Shown here: positions 35,941 through 44,956 of the stretch, in pieces
Numbering within the stretch: position 1 is the stretch's first letter
Layout: the number at the start of each line of letters is the position of its first letter
DNA from: Flammeovirga agarivorans
GTDB taxonomy: Bacteria; Bacteroidota; Bacteroidia; Cytophagales; Flammeovirgaceae
Direction of reading: 5' to 3'
Assembly (NCBI RefSeq): GCF_012641475.1
Contig: NZ_JABAIL010000001.1
Coordinates: 620,001 to 684,000 of the forward strand
DNA: 64,000 bases
Position numbers and translations under genes: made by a program
Notes under the pieces: model-generated
Database searches by the model: none
What the model saw: the letters and a program-made list of their open reading frames with translations, nothing else
What the model was told of the DNA's origin: nothing

Positions 35941-36924
35941 CTAAATAACTTCAATTGGATTGACTCCTTTCATTTTCCTAAACATCTCAGAAAATTTAGA
36001 TAAGTTAGTATACCCTAAATCATATCCTACATCACTTACAGAATACTTACCTGTCTTTAGCCTTCTATAGGCTTCGTCCATTTTCGCGTTGATATAAAAC
36101 TTATAAATGGAAGTGCCAGTCATATTCTTAAAATCTTTATTTAATTTAGAAACACTAATGGCAAACTCCTTGGCGAGTTCTTCTGTGTTAACAGAAGTGG
36201 AAAGTGAATCTAATAATTTAGCTTTTACAGCATTCATTCTTTCCATGTCCTGAACCTTTAAGCTATTTTGCTTAGTAATCTGATTGTTTTCAAGCTTTTT
36301 AAAGAGAACTGCTAAAATTTCTAACCCTCTTGCTTTCAAATATGCCTTACGGTTAAAACCTTCTTTGTAAAAGAAGATAGTATCATTTGCTAACTTTTTA
36401 ATTTCTTGAAAAATAGGTAAGTGGTAAATAACTCCTTCATTTTCGTCAAATAAACCATTGATAAAAGCAGAAGAGTCTGTGAAGACTTCTTCTATATCTG
36501 ATTTATAAAACTTAAAAGTAATAGAGGTTAAACGTTTATTAGGTTCAAATTCAACATTAAGAGGGAACAATCCATTATAAAATATAATTCCATTCATATT
36601 GTCGGCTTCGACCTCCTTTACTTTATTTTTGAAATAATGTTTCAAATTGCCTTCACAAATAATTGCTAGATGAAGCAAATTGGGATCATTGTCTGGTTTT
36701 ATTCTTTCCCATATCATTTTTTTTGAAAGAGAACATGAAAAAACAGCCATACTTATCCTATCACAGACTTTAATAACAGTACCTTCAACCACGTCATTAC
36801 CCTTTTTATGGTACAAATCGTGATTACTGATATTCATGTTGGTGAAGTACCTAGAAAGTGTATTGAAATAATTTACATGAGGTCCTTCTTCAAACTGTAA
36901 ATAATAAGTATCTTCTTTTTCCAT
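35941..36924 (-). CDS. AraC-family transcriptional regulator
   Basis: 327 aa, cytoplasmic. Residues about 1-225 form a beta-rich sensor region that I cannot assign to a ligand. Residues about 230-327 are two helix-turn-helix units: VNTEELAKEFAISVSKLNKDFKNMTGTSIYKF and VSDVGYDLGYTNLSKFSEMFRKMKGVNPIEV. The layout resembles PchR-type activators. It lies 61 bases after the outer-membrane protein gene at 36986 and may be the last gene of that operon. It is the best candidate for the protein that reads the 21-bp direct repeats in the three nearby promoters. Confidence 0.9.
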   Translation of the reverse strand: MEKEDTYYLQFEEGPHVNYFNTLSRYFTNMNISNHDLYHKKGNDVVEGTVIKVCDRISMAVFSCSLSKKMIWERIKPDNDPNLLHLAIICEGNLKHYFKNKVKEVEADNMNGIIFYNGLFPLNVEFEPNKRLTSITFKFYKSDIEEVFTDSSAFINGLFDENEGVIYHLPIFQEIKKLANDTIFFYKEGFNRKAYLKARGLEILAVLFKKLENNQITKQNSLKVQDMERMNAVKAKLLDSLSTSVNTEELAKEFAISVSKLNKDFKNMTGTSIYKFYINAKMDEAYRRLKTGKYSVSDVGYDLGYTNLSKFSEMFRKMKGVNPIEVI

Positions 36925-36985
36925 AAGTCTCTCTCAAAAAAAATGAATAAATTGAATGTTAATTAATAAAGTAGGTTTTTTCTTT

Positions 36986-38263
36986 TTAGAAGTACTCGGT
37001 TAAATTCAAGTATAAAGCTCCACCTTCTCCAGCAGTATTCATACCGTAGTCAATGCCAATATTGGTACGTGTAGCTTTTTGAATTTGAATTCTTAAGCCT
37101 GCTCCGTATCCCATATTCCAGTTTTGCATTAATCTTTCTTTAGCATCTCTTGCGGCAACTGAAGTTGCGTTAGCAAAAAGTACTCCTCCTAATAAATCAG
37201 GTTTACTACCTATTAATGGTAAGCGGAATCTATATTCTGCCTCAGCATAGAATAAATCTTCACCTCTGAATCGTCCTTGTGCATATCCACGACCTGATCT
37301 ACCCATTTGATCCCATGCTGTTGATGGTAAAGCCATGTACGGTAAGTGACCATGAGTAGTTACGTTTGCATAAGTCCATAAAGCAAGAATATTTCTTGGA
37401 ACTTTTTTCGATAAGCTAATATACTCTCTATATTCCAAAAATAATGTAGATGACCCCGTAGAATTACCTAAAACTTCACCATTGTATCTAAATGAAGCAT
37501 TTAAGAATCTACCTTCGTATGGATTGGCAATATTATCACGAGTATCATATAATGCAGTAGCAGAAAGACCTAACAAGTTATATCCATTTGGGTCAAATCC
37601 GTGTTTCTGACTATATACATAGTGGTGTGTCAAATCACCATTTTCTACATCCAGATTTTCATCAACAATGTTTGCAAAACGGTCAAAGTGAATACCTGTA
37701 CCTACATAAAAAGAAGGTTTTATTTCTTTTAATGCTGTTTGGTGTATTCTGAAGAAGTCAAAATTCATTAATTCACCATTAGTATTGTCTTTTTCATCAA
37801 AAACTGAATATCTAGGAGAATTAAAATGTTCTGTTGAACCTGTTCCAAGTCCATATGTAGGTTGAGACGATAGCATTAACCTGTAATCTGATTGGAACAT
37901 CCATTTATTTTCGTTGGAATAAATATTACCTCTCATTAATAACATAAGTTGATCCTTCGTTGTATACGTTGCTGTAGCCAATACATTAGACATTTTTGTG
38001 GTCTTAGGATCTCCCATAAACATACTACCTGATGCTGCTACACCATATATTAAACCATAGGCGGGGTTAGAAGCAATTACAGGTAAAGGAGCGATATAAA
38101 GCTTTCCTTTCTTTGGAATATTCTTATTTTCGACTAATTCTTCTAAGTCCTTAGTGTCATTATTACTTTCTTGAGAATAAGCAATTTGAGAATAGGCCAC
38201 TAAACTTGTAATTAATAAGGGCTTCATTAAATTCCTTATCAACTCTTTACACACATTTTTCAT
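36986..38263 (-). CDS. Omp85-type outer-membrane barrel protein
   Basis: 425 aa. An N-terminal segment has a signal peptide ending QIAYSQES. An alternative start at 38227 (MKPLLITSLVAYSQ) gives a more normal signal peptide. The body is a POTRA-less barrel with LYDTRDNIANPYEGRFLNASFRY, the surface-antigen motif, and ends in TNIGIDYGMN...LYLNLTEYF with terminal Phe. Related to the 27690 gene product. Lies 64 bases after the porin-like gene at 38328, same strand, and may pass the amidohydrolase substrate or product. Confidence 0.8.
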   Translation of the reverse strand: MKNVCKELIRNLMKPLLITSLVAYSQIAYSQESNNDTKDLEELVENKNIPKKGKLYIAPLPVIASNPAYGLIYGVAASGSMFMGDPKTTKMSNVLATATYTTKDQLMLLMRGNIYSNENKWMFQSDYRLMLSSQPTYGLGTGSTEHFNSPRYSVFDEKDNTNGELMNFDFFRIHQTALKEIKPSFYVGTGIHFDRFANIVDENLDVENGDLTHHYVYSQKHGFDPNGYNLLGLSATALYDTRDNIANPYEGRFLNASFRYNGEVLGNSTGSSTLFLEYREYISLSKKVPRNILALWTYANVTTHGHLPYMALPSTAWDQMGRSGRGYAQGRFRGEDLFYAEAEYRFRLPLIGSKPDLLGGVLFANATSVAARDAKERLMQNWNMGYGAGLRIQIQKATRTNIGIDYGMNTAGEGGALYLNLTEYF

Positions 38264-38327
38264 TTGATTTTAGATTTATTTTAAAATTGGTTTTGTTGTC
38301 GATTTATAAGAGCTTTTTGTTAGTTGT

Positions 38328-39164
38328 TTACCACTTTGTTATTTGGAAAATATCTATTGCAACATTTAAATAACTTGTTTGATGTAGTGGGTTTGTAATC
38401 ATTCCTATTTTTAGTGGAAGCGTAATGTTATCGTTTAATTGTACTTTTCTAATAACAGCTAGACCAACATCATTTAAACCAGCTTTACTGCCATAAAACT
38501 GTGAACCAGAAGGGTCTGTTAAACTAAAAGATCCACCTATATGGGCCTTTAATTTATTTTTACCCCAATACCAATTGTATTCTAATTGTAGATATTGTGT
38601 GTAACGTTGGTCTCCCCTTCTTGTTATTTCTTCACCTTCCTGTTCTATTGTCTCTATATAGGTATCTCGTCCAAATACTAAGGTAGATGAAGTAAGATTC
38701 CACCTTCCTTTTTTATCCAGTTGTACACTAATGATAAAGTCTAAAAACCCTCTTGTTGTTTGTCTATTAAAATCAAAAATTCCTGAGGGGATAGGTATAT
38801 CTGTAATTCCTTGAGTGAAGTTATAGTAATACTCAAAACGGACGTTAAAACGAGGTGTATAGTATCCAAAAATAAAGTCTGTTTCCTGGTATACACCATC
38901 TAACCCTACACCACCATACATGGCAGCTACCCAGTTCTTATATTTAACACCTAATTGAGATGCCATAGCAGGAGCAGCAGAAGGTAAAAGTCCTCTAAAT
39001 ACGTTTTGAGATTTAAGAGTTAAACTCATATCCCAATCTAAAGGTGATGGCTTTGTATCTTCCAATAAATTTATATTATTAATATCCTTTTGTTGAGAGA
39101 AAGTATTTATTGAAGACCCAATTATTAGTAGCAGAATTGGTAAAATTTGTCTCATATTTTTCAT
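38328..39164 (-). CDS. TorF-like putative porin
   Basis: 278 aa with a signal peptide ending NTFSQQ. The mature barrel starts WDMSLTLKSQNVFRGLLPS, close to the SxxYxxRGxxxS pattern of TorF-type porins, followed by amphipathic strands. The usual ATG at 39164 lies only 13 bases from the -7 element; the third codon downstream, ATG 39155 (MRQILPILLL), is an alternative start. First gene of a likely operon with 36986 and the AraC gene at 35941. Confidence 0.7.
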   Translation of the reverse strand: MKNMRQILPILLLIIGSSINTFSQQKDINNINLLEDTKPSPLDWDMSLTLKSQNVFRGLLPSAAPAMASQLGVKYKNWVAAMYGGVGLDGVYQETDFIFGYYTPRFNVRFEYYYNFTQGITDIPIPSGIFDFNRQTTRGFLDFIISVQLDKKGRWNLTSSTLVFGRDTYIETIEQEGEEITRRGDQRYTQYLQLEYNWYWGKNKLKAHIGGSFSLTDPSGSQFYGSKAGLNDVGLAVIRKVQLNDNITLPLKIGMITNPLHQTSYLNVAIDIFQITKW

Positions 39165-39177
39165 TTTTTATTTATTG

Positions 39178-39232
39178 TAAAATTACTTTCATTACTTTGT
39201 TTTTGTTACTCTATTTCAGTAATCTAATGCTC
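39178..39232 (-). promoter_or_regulatory. Promoter with 21-bp direct-repeat operator, site B
   Basis: On the minus strand: GAGCATT (39232-39226), GAGTAAC (39211-39205) exactly 21 bp on, then 19 bp to TAATTTTA (39185-39178), a near-consensus -7 element. Layout identical to sites A and C. Confidence 0.72.
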
Positions 39233-39274
39233 CAAAAAGGTTTATTTTTTTGCTCAAAAATGTGTATGTATAAA

Positions 39275-39303
39275 AAAAATCTCCCTTAAAAAGAGAGATT
39301 TTT
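39275..39303 (-). terminator. Terminator after amidohydrolase copy 2
   Basis: AAAAATCTC pairs with GAGATTTTT, with a further T-run on the minus strand. Confidence 0.75.
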
Positions 39304-39330
39304 TTAATGACCTTAATCAAATATTTAACA

Positions 39331-41061
39331 CTAATTTTGAAAGCACTTTCCCTCAAAGACAGTACCCCATATCTTTATGTCTTTTAAGTGACTTTCCTCA
39401 ACCTCATAGGGGTTTTCTTCAAGAATTGTAAAATTCGCGATTTTACCTTCTTTAATACTTCCTAATTCATTTTCCATTCTCCATGAGTAAGCCGCTTCAA
39501 TTGTAATTCCTTTCATTGCACCATGTAATGATAATGCAAGGTCAGGTCTATATGAATTTCCTTGTAATGTTCCTCTAGTTACCGCACACCACGCTAAGAA
39601 TAATGGATCGGATGGACCGATTGGTAAATCTGAGTGTAATGAGAAGGGGATTCCTCTTCTTTCAGCTTCTCCAGATCTTACCATAGCTTGAGCTCTCACA
39701 GGCCCTAACCCTACTTCAGAATATTTATCTGAAAAAGCAGTGACATAATAAGGATTCGCACTTACAATACATCCAAGCTTTTGAATTCTTTCAACTTGTC
39801 CATTAGTTGAATTTGCAAAGTGTACAATCGTTGTTCTGTGATCTTCTCTTGGCATTTCTTCCATTTTTCTCTCAATAACCCTAAGAAGTTCATTCATTCC
39901 TTTGTCACCATTTACATGAACATGTAGTTGGTAATCTAATGGCCAGAAGATGTCGAATAGTTCAGAAATTGTTTCAGGTCTTTGTATCCATTCTCCTTCA
40001 TGGCCATCCAAATAACCATCTTCCATCATCATTAATTGTGAAACAATTGCACCGTCGATAAGTAATTTTACATGCTTATCAAAGAAACGAACTTTACCTT
40101 CTTTAGGGAAACTATGAGTGATATCTTCTACTGCTTTAACGATGGCCTCAGGACCTTCATGAGCATGTCTGAAATAAGGTGTTTTAGACTCTGGTATAAA
40201 GAAAGAATACATTGGTGTTTCTTCAGCTCCTAACATTTCCATATAAATTTCATGATGACCTGGCATAATAAAAGCTCCAGGCTCATTGAATGCAGTTACA
40301 CCATTTTTTCTCAAGATCTTAATCATTTGATCAAGCCCTTTTCTCATTCTTTCTTCTGATCCCATCAAGTGGTGAATTTTAGGAAGTAAACCTAGCATTA
40401 ATCCTGCTTCTATGAAATAGCCTTTTTCGAAATCGATTTGTTCCTTTAGCTGCTCATTTAAACCTTCTACCCATTGTTCAGTAAGCCCCAAATGTTCAAT
40501 CATGGCCGTATTTAAATACATCTCATGTACTGATCTATGCCATACTAGGATAGGGCGATCTTTACTGATCTCATCAAGGTAATCTCTATCAATTTTACCA
40601 TGGAAATTATGGTGATATCCCCAAGTCATTAAGATTTCATTAGGATCTTCCTTCTCTGCCTCAATTTGAATTAGTTTTTCTTTGTAGGTTTCAGGAGTAT
40701 AAGCAGGTTCCCAATATTTTGTTGGTAAATCCCAAGGTTCTGGTGCAATTACATCCATTACTAATGTTAAAGCTCCTAGAAATGGGTGTATATGCTGTTC
40801 GATAAAACCAGGGAACATTGTTTTGCCTTCTAAATCATGCTCTACAGCTTTGGGATAAAGAGCTTTTGCTTTTTCTTCTGTTCCTACAAAAACAATTTTA
40901 TCGTCTATTGAAACAACAGCTTCAGCAGTTTCTCCTGCTTCGCCCTCCATTGTTACAATTGTCCCACCTTTATATAAAACTGTATTAGAATTAACCTTTT
41001 CTGTAGCAATACTATTTATAGCAATTAAAAGGGTAATTATGAGAGTTGTAATTCTAGTCAT
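39331..41061 (-). CDS. Exported YtcJ-like amidohydrolase (copy 2)
   Basis: 576 aa, paralogue of 34033. A signal peptide (ITTLIITLLIAINSIAT) suggests periplasmic location. Metal motif GFIEQHIHPF (HxH), later LHVHVNGDKG, IVHFANST and the HSDLPIGPSDP segment, and C-terminal KIANFTILEENPYEVE. It lacks the lipobox of copy 1. Substrate unknown. The pair differ enough that they may cut different parts of one substrate family. The promoter carries the shared direct repeat. Confidence 0.88.
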   Translation of the reverse strand: MTRITTLIITLLIAINSIATEKVNSNTVLYKGGTIVTMEGEAGETAEAVVSIDDKIVFVGTEEKAKALYPKAVEHDLEGKTMFPGFIEQHIHPFLGALTLVMDVIAPEPWDLPTKYWEPAYTPETYKEKLIQIEAEKEDPNEILMTWGYHHNFHGKIDRDYLDEISKDRPILVWHRSVHEMYLNTAMIEHLGLTEQWVEGLNEQLKEQIDFEKGYFIEAGLMLGLLPKIHHLMGSEERMRKGLDQMIKILRKNGVTAFNEPGAFIMPGHHEIYMEMLGAEETPMYSFFIPESKTPYFRHAHEGPEAIVKAVEDITHSFPKEGKVRFFDKHVKLLIDGAIVSQLMMMEDGYLDGHEGEWIQRPETISELFDIFWPLDYQLHVHVNGDKGMNELLRVIERKMEEMPREDHRTTIVHFANSTNGQVERIQKLGCIVSANPYYVTAFSDKYSEVGLGPVRAQAMVRSGEAERRGIPFSLHSDLPIGPSDPLFLAWCAVTRGTLQGNSYRPDLALSLHGAMKGITIEAAYSWRMENELGSIKEGKIANFTILEENPYEVEESHLKDIKIWGTVFEGKCFQN

Positions 41062-41098
41062 CTTTTTTCTTTTTCGTATCGTAATTATTTGTTGATAA

Positions 41099-41153
41099 CA
41101 AAATTAGAAATACCTCTTCTTTTCAATTACTCCATAATGGTAATTCAATGCTC
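41099..41153 (-). promoter_or_regulatory. Promoter with 21-bp direct-repeat operator, site C
   Basis: On the minus strand: GAGCATT (41153-41147), GAGTAAT (41132-41126) exactly 21 bp on, then 19 bp to TAATTTTG (41106-41099). The start codon is 37 bases beyond. Confidence 0.75.
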
Positions 41154-41228
41154 GTAAACTGTAATCTTACCTGTAGGCATAAATTGTAATAGATAAATAG
41201 AAGGAATGAGTGGTATATAACCATAAAA

Positions 41229-41263
41229 AAAGGTCAATATTCAAAAGAGAATATTGACCTTTT
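41229..41263 (-). terminator. Terminator after purA
   Basis: AAAGGTCAATATTC pairs with GAATATTGACCTTT around a short loop, with T-run on the minus strand. Confidence 0.9.
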
Positions 41264-41285
41264 ATAATTAGTATTTTATGAAAAA

Positions 41286-42551
41286 CTATTTCATAATTGT
41301 TTCTTCACGATCTGGACCCATTGAAACCATTGTGATCGGTACACCAACGTACTCTTCAATAAATTTCACGTAGTCTAATAACTCTTTAGGAAGTTGGTCA
41401 AAAGGAAGTTTTACATCTACCTCTTGGTTCCATCCTTTAAGTGTAGTATAGATCGGCTCTTTGATATCTTCTAAATCGTAGGGAACTTCTGTAGTTTTAG
41501 TACCATCTTTAAGAAGATATTCAGTACAGATGCTGATTTCTTCAAACGTATTCATAACGTCTGCTTTCATCATAAATAATTCAGTAGCACCGTTAAGCAT
41601 TACTGCATATTTAAGGATTGGTAAGTCTAACCAGCCACAACGACGACGACGACCAGTAGTAGCACCAAACTCATGTCCTAAGTTTTGAAGCTCTTCGCCA
41701 GTTTTGTCGAATAATTCTGTTGGGAAAGGACCAGAACCTACTCTAGTACAATATGCTTTGAAGATACCGTAGATGTTCTTTTGAGCGTTTGGAGCAACAC
41801 CTAAACCAGTAGAAGCACCAGCAGCAAAGGTATTCGAAGATGTAACAAATGGGTATGAACCAAAGTCAACATCTAATAAAGAACCTTGTGCACCTTCAGC
41901 TAAAACTTTCTTGCCCTCTTTTAAAGCATCATTTACATAATACTCAGAGTTGACAAAGTTTAATGTTTTGATGTATTCAACTGCACTGAAGAATTCTTCT
42001 TCCATAGCAGGAAGTTGTTCAGAGAAGTCAAATTTGTAGAAATTCAGAATTTCAATATGCTTTGCCTTTAATGCTTCATATTTTTCTTTGAAGTTTTCAG
42101 CAAACAAATCACCAGTTCTTAAACCTACACGAGCAGATTTATCTTGGTATGTTGGGCCAATACCTTTTAAAGTAGATCCAATTTTCTGATCTCCTTTGCT
42201 TTGTTCATAAGCAGCGTCTAAAAGACGGTGAGAAGGGATGATCAAGTGAGTTTTCTTAGAAAGAAGGATTTTATCTTTTACAGAATAGCCAGACTCTTCT
42301 AATTTTTCGATTTCTTCGCGGAAAATACGAATATCAAGTACGACACCATTACCGATGATGTTTGATGTACCTTCTTGGAAAACACCTGAAGGAATTTGAT
42401 GTAAAACGAACTTTTTACCATCGAACTCCAAAGTGTGTCCAGCGTTTGGTCCACCTTGAAAACGTGCTACGACATCATATTTTGGAGCAAGGACATCGAC
42501 AACTTTGCCTTTTCCTTCATCTCCCCACTGCATACCTAAAAGAATATCCAT
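41286..42551 (-). CDS. purA: Adenylosuccinate synthase
   Basis: Forms adenylosuccinate from IMP, aspartate and GTP on the AMP branch. 421 aa. The GTP loop is at the N-terminus (LLGMQWGDEGKGK), followed by RFQGGPNAGHTL, KGIGPTYQDK, and RVGSGPFPTEL and GATTGRRRRCGWLD further on. Length and motifs are normal. It follows the STAS gene by 51 bases on the same strand and is probably co-transcribed with it. Confidence 0.97.
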   Translation of the reverse strand: MDILLGMQWGDEGKGKVVDVLAPKYDVVARFQGGPNAGHTLEFDGKKFVLHQIPSGVFQEGTSNIIGNGVVLDIRIFREEIEKLEESGYSVKDKILLSKKTHLIIPSHRLLDAAYEQSKGDQKIGSTLKGIGPTYQDKSARVGLRTGDLFAENFKEKYEALKAKHIEILNFYKFDFSEQLPAMEEEFFSAVEYIKTLNFVNSEYYVNDALKEGKKVLAEGAQGSLLDVDFGSYPFVTSSNTFAAGASTGLGVAPNAQKNIYGIFKAYCTRVGSGPFPTELFDKTGEELQNLGHEFGATTGRRRRCGWLDLPILKYAVMLNGATELFMMKADVMNTFEEISICTEYLLKDGTKTTEVPYDLEDIKEPIYTTLKGWNQEVDVKLPFDQLPKELLDYVKFIEEYVGVPITMVSMGPDREETIMK

Positions 42552-42602
42552 CTTTAGAATGATATATATTTATTGTTATATATTAATTTCTCGTTATAAT
42601 AA

Positions 42603-42959
42603 TTAAGCACTTTTCTTGGAAAGCCTTAAATTCTGAATAGCTTCACCTCTTCTTTCTGCTTTAGTGAATACCTTATCTAATTTTGTAATCTTAAGTAGTT
42701 TTGAAAGTTGCTCAGGCGAAGCGACAAGAAGCATTCTCCCTTTATGTTGAGATACGTCCGTATATAATCTCACCAGCATACTTAAACCACCGCTATTCAT
42801 ATGATTTACCTGAGCTGCATCTATAACAAAATCTCTTAATCCAGACTTTGTAAAGTTTTTAGCGTCCCTGATTAAATTTTTTTCTTCGGGGTGGCCTAAG
42901 AAGTCTCCAACTAACTTAACTCCTACGACTCCATCATAAATAAAGAAACTGTATTCCAT
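42603..42959 (-). CDS. STAS-domain protein (anti-sigma factor antagonist-like)
   Basis: 118 aa from ATG 42959. The STAS fold has LRDFVIDAAQVNHMNSGGLSMLVRLY, with the Ser of MNSGG at the place phosphorylated in SpoIIAA-type antagonists, and a C-terminal KLLKITKLDKVF helix. An upstream in-frame ATG (42989) lies inside a TATATTTG -7 element, which argues for the later start. No anti-sigma kinase is next to it. The SpoIIE-type phosphatase at 31819 could be a partner (speculative). Confidence 0.85.
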   Translation of the reverse strand: MEYSFFIYDGVVGVKLVGDFLGHPEEKNLIRDAKNFTKSGLRDFVIDAAQVNHMNSGGLSMLVRLYTDVSQHKGRMLLVASPEQLSKLLKITKLDKVFTKAERRGEAIQNLRLSKKSA

Positions 42960-42988
42960 ATTTTTCAAGATTTTGGTGAAAAACCTCA

Positions 42989-42996
42989 CAAATATA
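42989..42996 (-). promoter_or_regulatory. -7 element for STAS-purA
   Basis: TATATTTG on the minus strand, 29 bases before the chosen STAS start. No -33 element at the standard spacing. Confidence 0.5.
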
Positions 42997-43066
42997 ACTT
43001 GAAGATAGTTAGGAAACTGTACTCAAATCTATTTTTATTATAACTTCGGGGCGGAAAGTGTGTTTC

Positions 43067-43101
43067 TTTGGAATTTATAAGAAAAAAAGATCATATTTTT
43101 G
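43067..43101 (+). promoter_or_regulatory. Candidate aroC promoter
   Basis: TTTG (43067-43070), 23-base spacer, TATTTTTG (43094-43101), 24 bases before the aroC ATG. Confidence 0.5.
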
Positions 43102-43125
43102 GGGTTGAAACTAACAATATAGGTA

Positions 43126-44217
43126 ATGAATACGTTTGGAAAAGCATTTCGAATCACAACTTTTGGAGAATCGCACGGTCGTGCTATCGGTGTAACAATA
43201 GATGGTTGTCCTGCAGGAGTAGCGTTTGACTTGGAAGAAGTTCAAAAAGAATTGGACAGAAGAAAGCCAGGTCAATCAAAAATTACTACTCAAAGAAAAG
43301 AAGCAGATAGTGTAGAAGTATTATCTGGAGTTTTTGAAGGAGTAACAACAGGTACACCTATATCTTTATTGATTTGGAATCAAGACCAAAGAAGTAAGGA
43401 TTACTCTCATATTAAAGATGTTTTTAGACCATCTCATGCAGATTATACTTACCATACAAAATATGGAGTAAGAGATTATAGAGGTGGAGGAAGAAGCTCT
43501 GCAAGAGAAACAGCTGCAAGAGTAGCGGCAGGTGCAGTAGCAAAAGCATTCTTAAAAAACATGGGTATAGATTTTAATGCTTATGTTTCGGAAGTAGGAG
43601 ATATCCGCGTTTCTGATGATTATTCTACTTTAGATTTTTCTGAAATTGAGAACAATATTGTAAGATGCCCAGACCCTGTAAAAGCAGAGGAAATGATCGA
43701 ACTAATCGATGGTGTTCGTAAAGATCGCGATACAATTGGTGGTATTGTTTCTTGTGTTGTTTCAGGAGTTCCTGCTGGTTTAGGTGAGCCTGTATTTGAT
43801 AGATTAAATGCTGAACTAGGTAAAGCAATGCTTAGTATCAATGCTTGTAAAGGTTTTGAATACGGTAGTGGGTTTGAAGGAACTAAATTAAGAGGGTCTA
43901 CTCACAATGATACATTCTATACTGATGCTGAAGGAAAAGTGAGAACAAAAACAAACTTATCTGGAGGTATCCAAGGTGGTATTTCAAATGGAGAAGATAT
44001 TTACTTTAGAGTAGCGTTCAAACCTGTCGCAACGATTATGGTTGATCAAGACTCAATAGATAAAGAAGGAAATTCAGCAACAGTTTCAGGTAAAGGCCGC
44101 CATGATCCATGTGTGGTTCCAAGAGCAGTACCTATAGTTGAAGCGATGGCTGCATTGACAATTGCAGATATGGTGGTTCGATCGAATGGAAATCGATTGG
44201 ATCAGTTTATTAAATAA
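43126..44217 (+). CDS. aroC: Chorismate synthase
   Basis: Converts EPSP to chorismate with reduced FMN, the last shikimate step. 363 aa, normal length. Signatures: [19 protein letters not shown] at the N-terminus, [20 protein letters not shown] in the centre and [19 protein letters not shown] near the end. Single gene with a strong terminator. Confidence 0.98.
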   Translation: MNTFGKAFRITTFGESHGRAIGVTIDGCPAGVAFDLEEVQKELDRRKPGQSKITTQRKEADSVEVLSGVFEGVTTGTPISLLIWNQDQRSKDYSHIKDVFRPSHADYTYHTKYGVRDYRGGGRSSARETAARVAAGAVAKAFLKNMGIDFNAYVSEVGDIRVSDDYSTLDFSEIENNIVRCPDPVKAEEMIELIDGVRKDRDTIGGIVSCVVSGVPAGLGEPVFDRLNAELGKAMLSINACKGFEYGSGFEGTKLRGSTHNDTFYTDAEGKVRTKTNLSGGIQGGISNGEDIYFRVAFKPVATIMVDQDSIDKEGNSATVSGKGRHDPCVVPRAVPIVEAMAALTIADMVVRSNGNRLDQFIK

Positions 44218-44240
44218 TTATCAGAGTCCTGATAATTAAA

Positions 44241-44278
44241 AAAGCTTTAGAGATTAGCTTCTCTAAAGCTTTTTTTTT
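44241..44278 (+). terminator. Terminator after aroC
   Basis: AAAGCTTTAGAGA pairs with TCTCTAAAGCTTT, followed by a long T-run. Confidence 0.93.
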
Positions 44279-44319
44279 CGCTTCAAATTGTTTTTCTTCA
44301 TCCAAACTTTTTAATAATT

Positions 44320-44889
44320 ATGACAAACAGCACTTTCTCAGCTCCACACCGAATTCTACATTGGTTGATAGCTTTCACTATGTTATTTCTTACTCTAACC
44401 ATTTTTTTAAGGTTAGAATGGATGAACAAATATCTAATGAGTGATATCTTATTAGATCAACTGGCAAAAATTGATGTAAGTATCACAAAAGACCAATCGA
44501 TTAAAATTGCCAAAGTCATTAGAGGACAAATGTGGCAATGGCATATTAATGCTGGATATCTTTTAATAGTATTATATGCTTGTAGATTAAGTTTAAACTT
44601 AAAAGAAAGAGGATTTAAGTTTACTACAATTACATCATCAACAGCTTCAGCAAAAGAGAAGTTTCAATGGTGGTTATATACTATTTTCTATATCTGTGTA
44701 GGAGGTAGTCTTTTAACTGGAATGTTTGTTATCAATGATATTGGTGATCATGAATTGATGGAGGATATCCACAAACTTTCATTGTATTATCTACTGAGCT
44801 TTATTGTTATTCACTTTGTTGGTGTTATTGCTGCAGAGCTAACTGATAATAAAAATATAGTATCTGAAATGATTAGTGGTAAAAACTAG
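44320..44889 (+). CDS. Cytochrome b561-like diheme membrane protein
   Basis: 189 aa with four membrane helices. Candidate heme-ligand histidines lie in HRILHWLIAF (helix 1), QWHINAGYLLIVLY (helix 2), and HKLSLYYLLSFIVIHFVGV (helix 4), the pattern of the bacterial cytochrome b561/prokaryotic b domain. It would move electrons between a quinone and a periplasmic or membrane partner. No partner gene is adjacent. Convergent with the phosphatase gene across a shared terminator. Confidence 0.85.
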   Translation: MTNSTFSAPHRILHWLIAFTMLFLTLTIFLRLEWMNKYLMSDILLDQLAKIDVSITKDQSIKIAKVIRGQMWQWHINAGYLLIVLYACRLSLNLKERGFKFTTITSSTASAKEKFQWWLYTIFYICVGGSLLTGMFVINDIGDHELMEDIHKLSLYYLLSFIVIHFVGVIAAELTDNKNIVSEMISGKN

Positions 44890-44910
44890 TTGATTTTCAG
44901 GTTTAAACGA

Positions 44911-44956
44911 AAACTCCCTACTTAATTATAAAGAAATAAGTAGGGAGTTTTTTGTT
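44911..44956. terminator. Bidirectional terminator
   Basis: AAACTCCCTACTTA pairs perfectly with TAAGTAGGGAGTTT, with T-run, between convergent genes. Confidence 0.93.
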
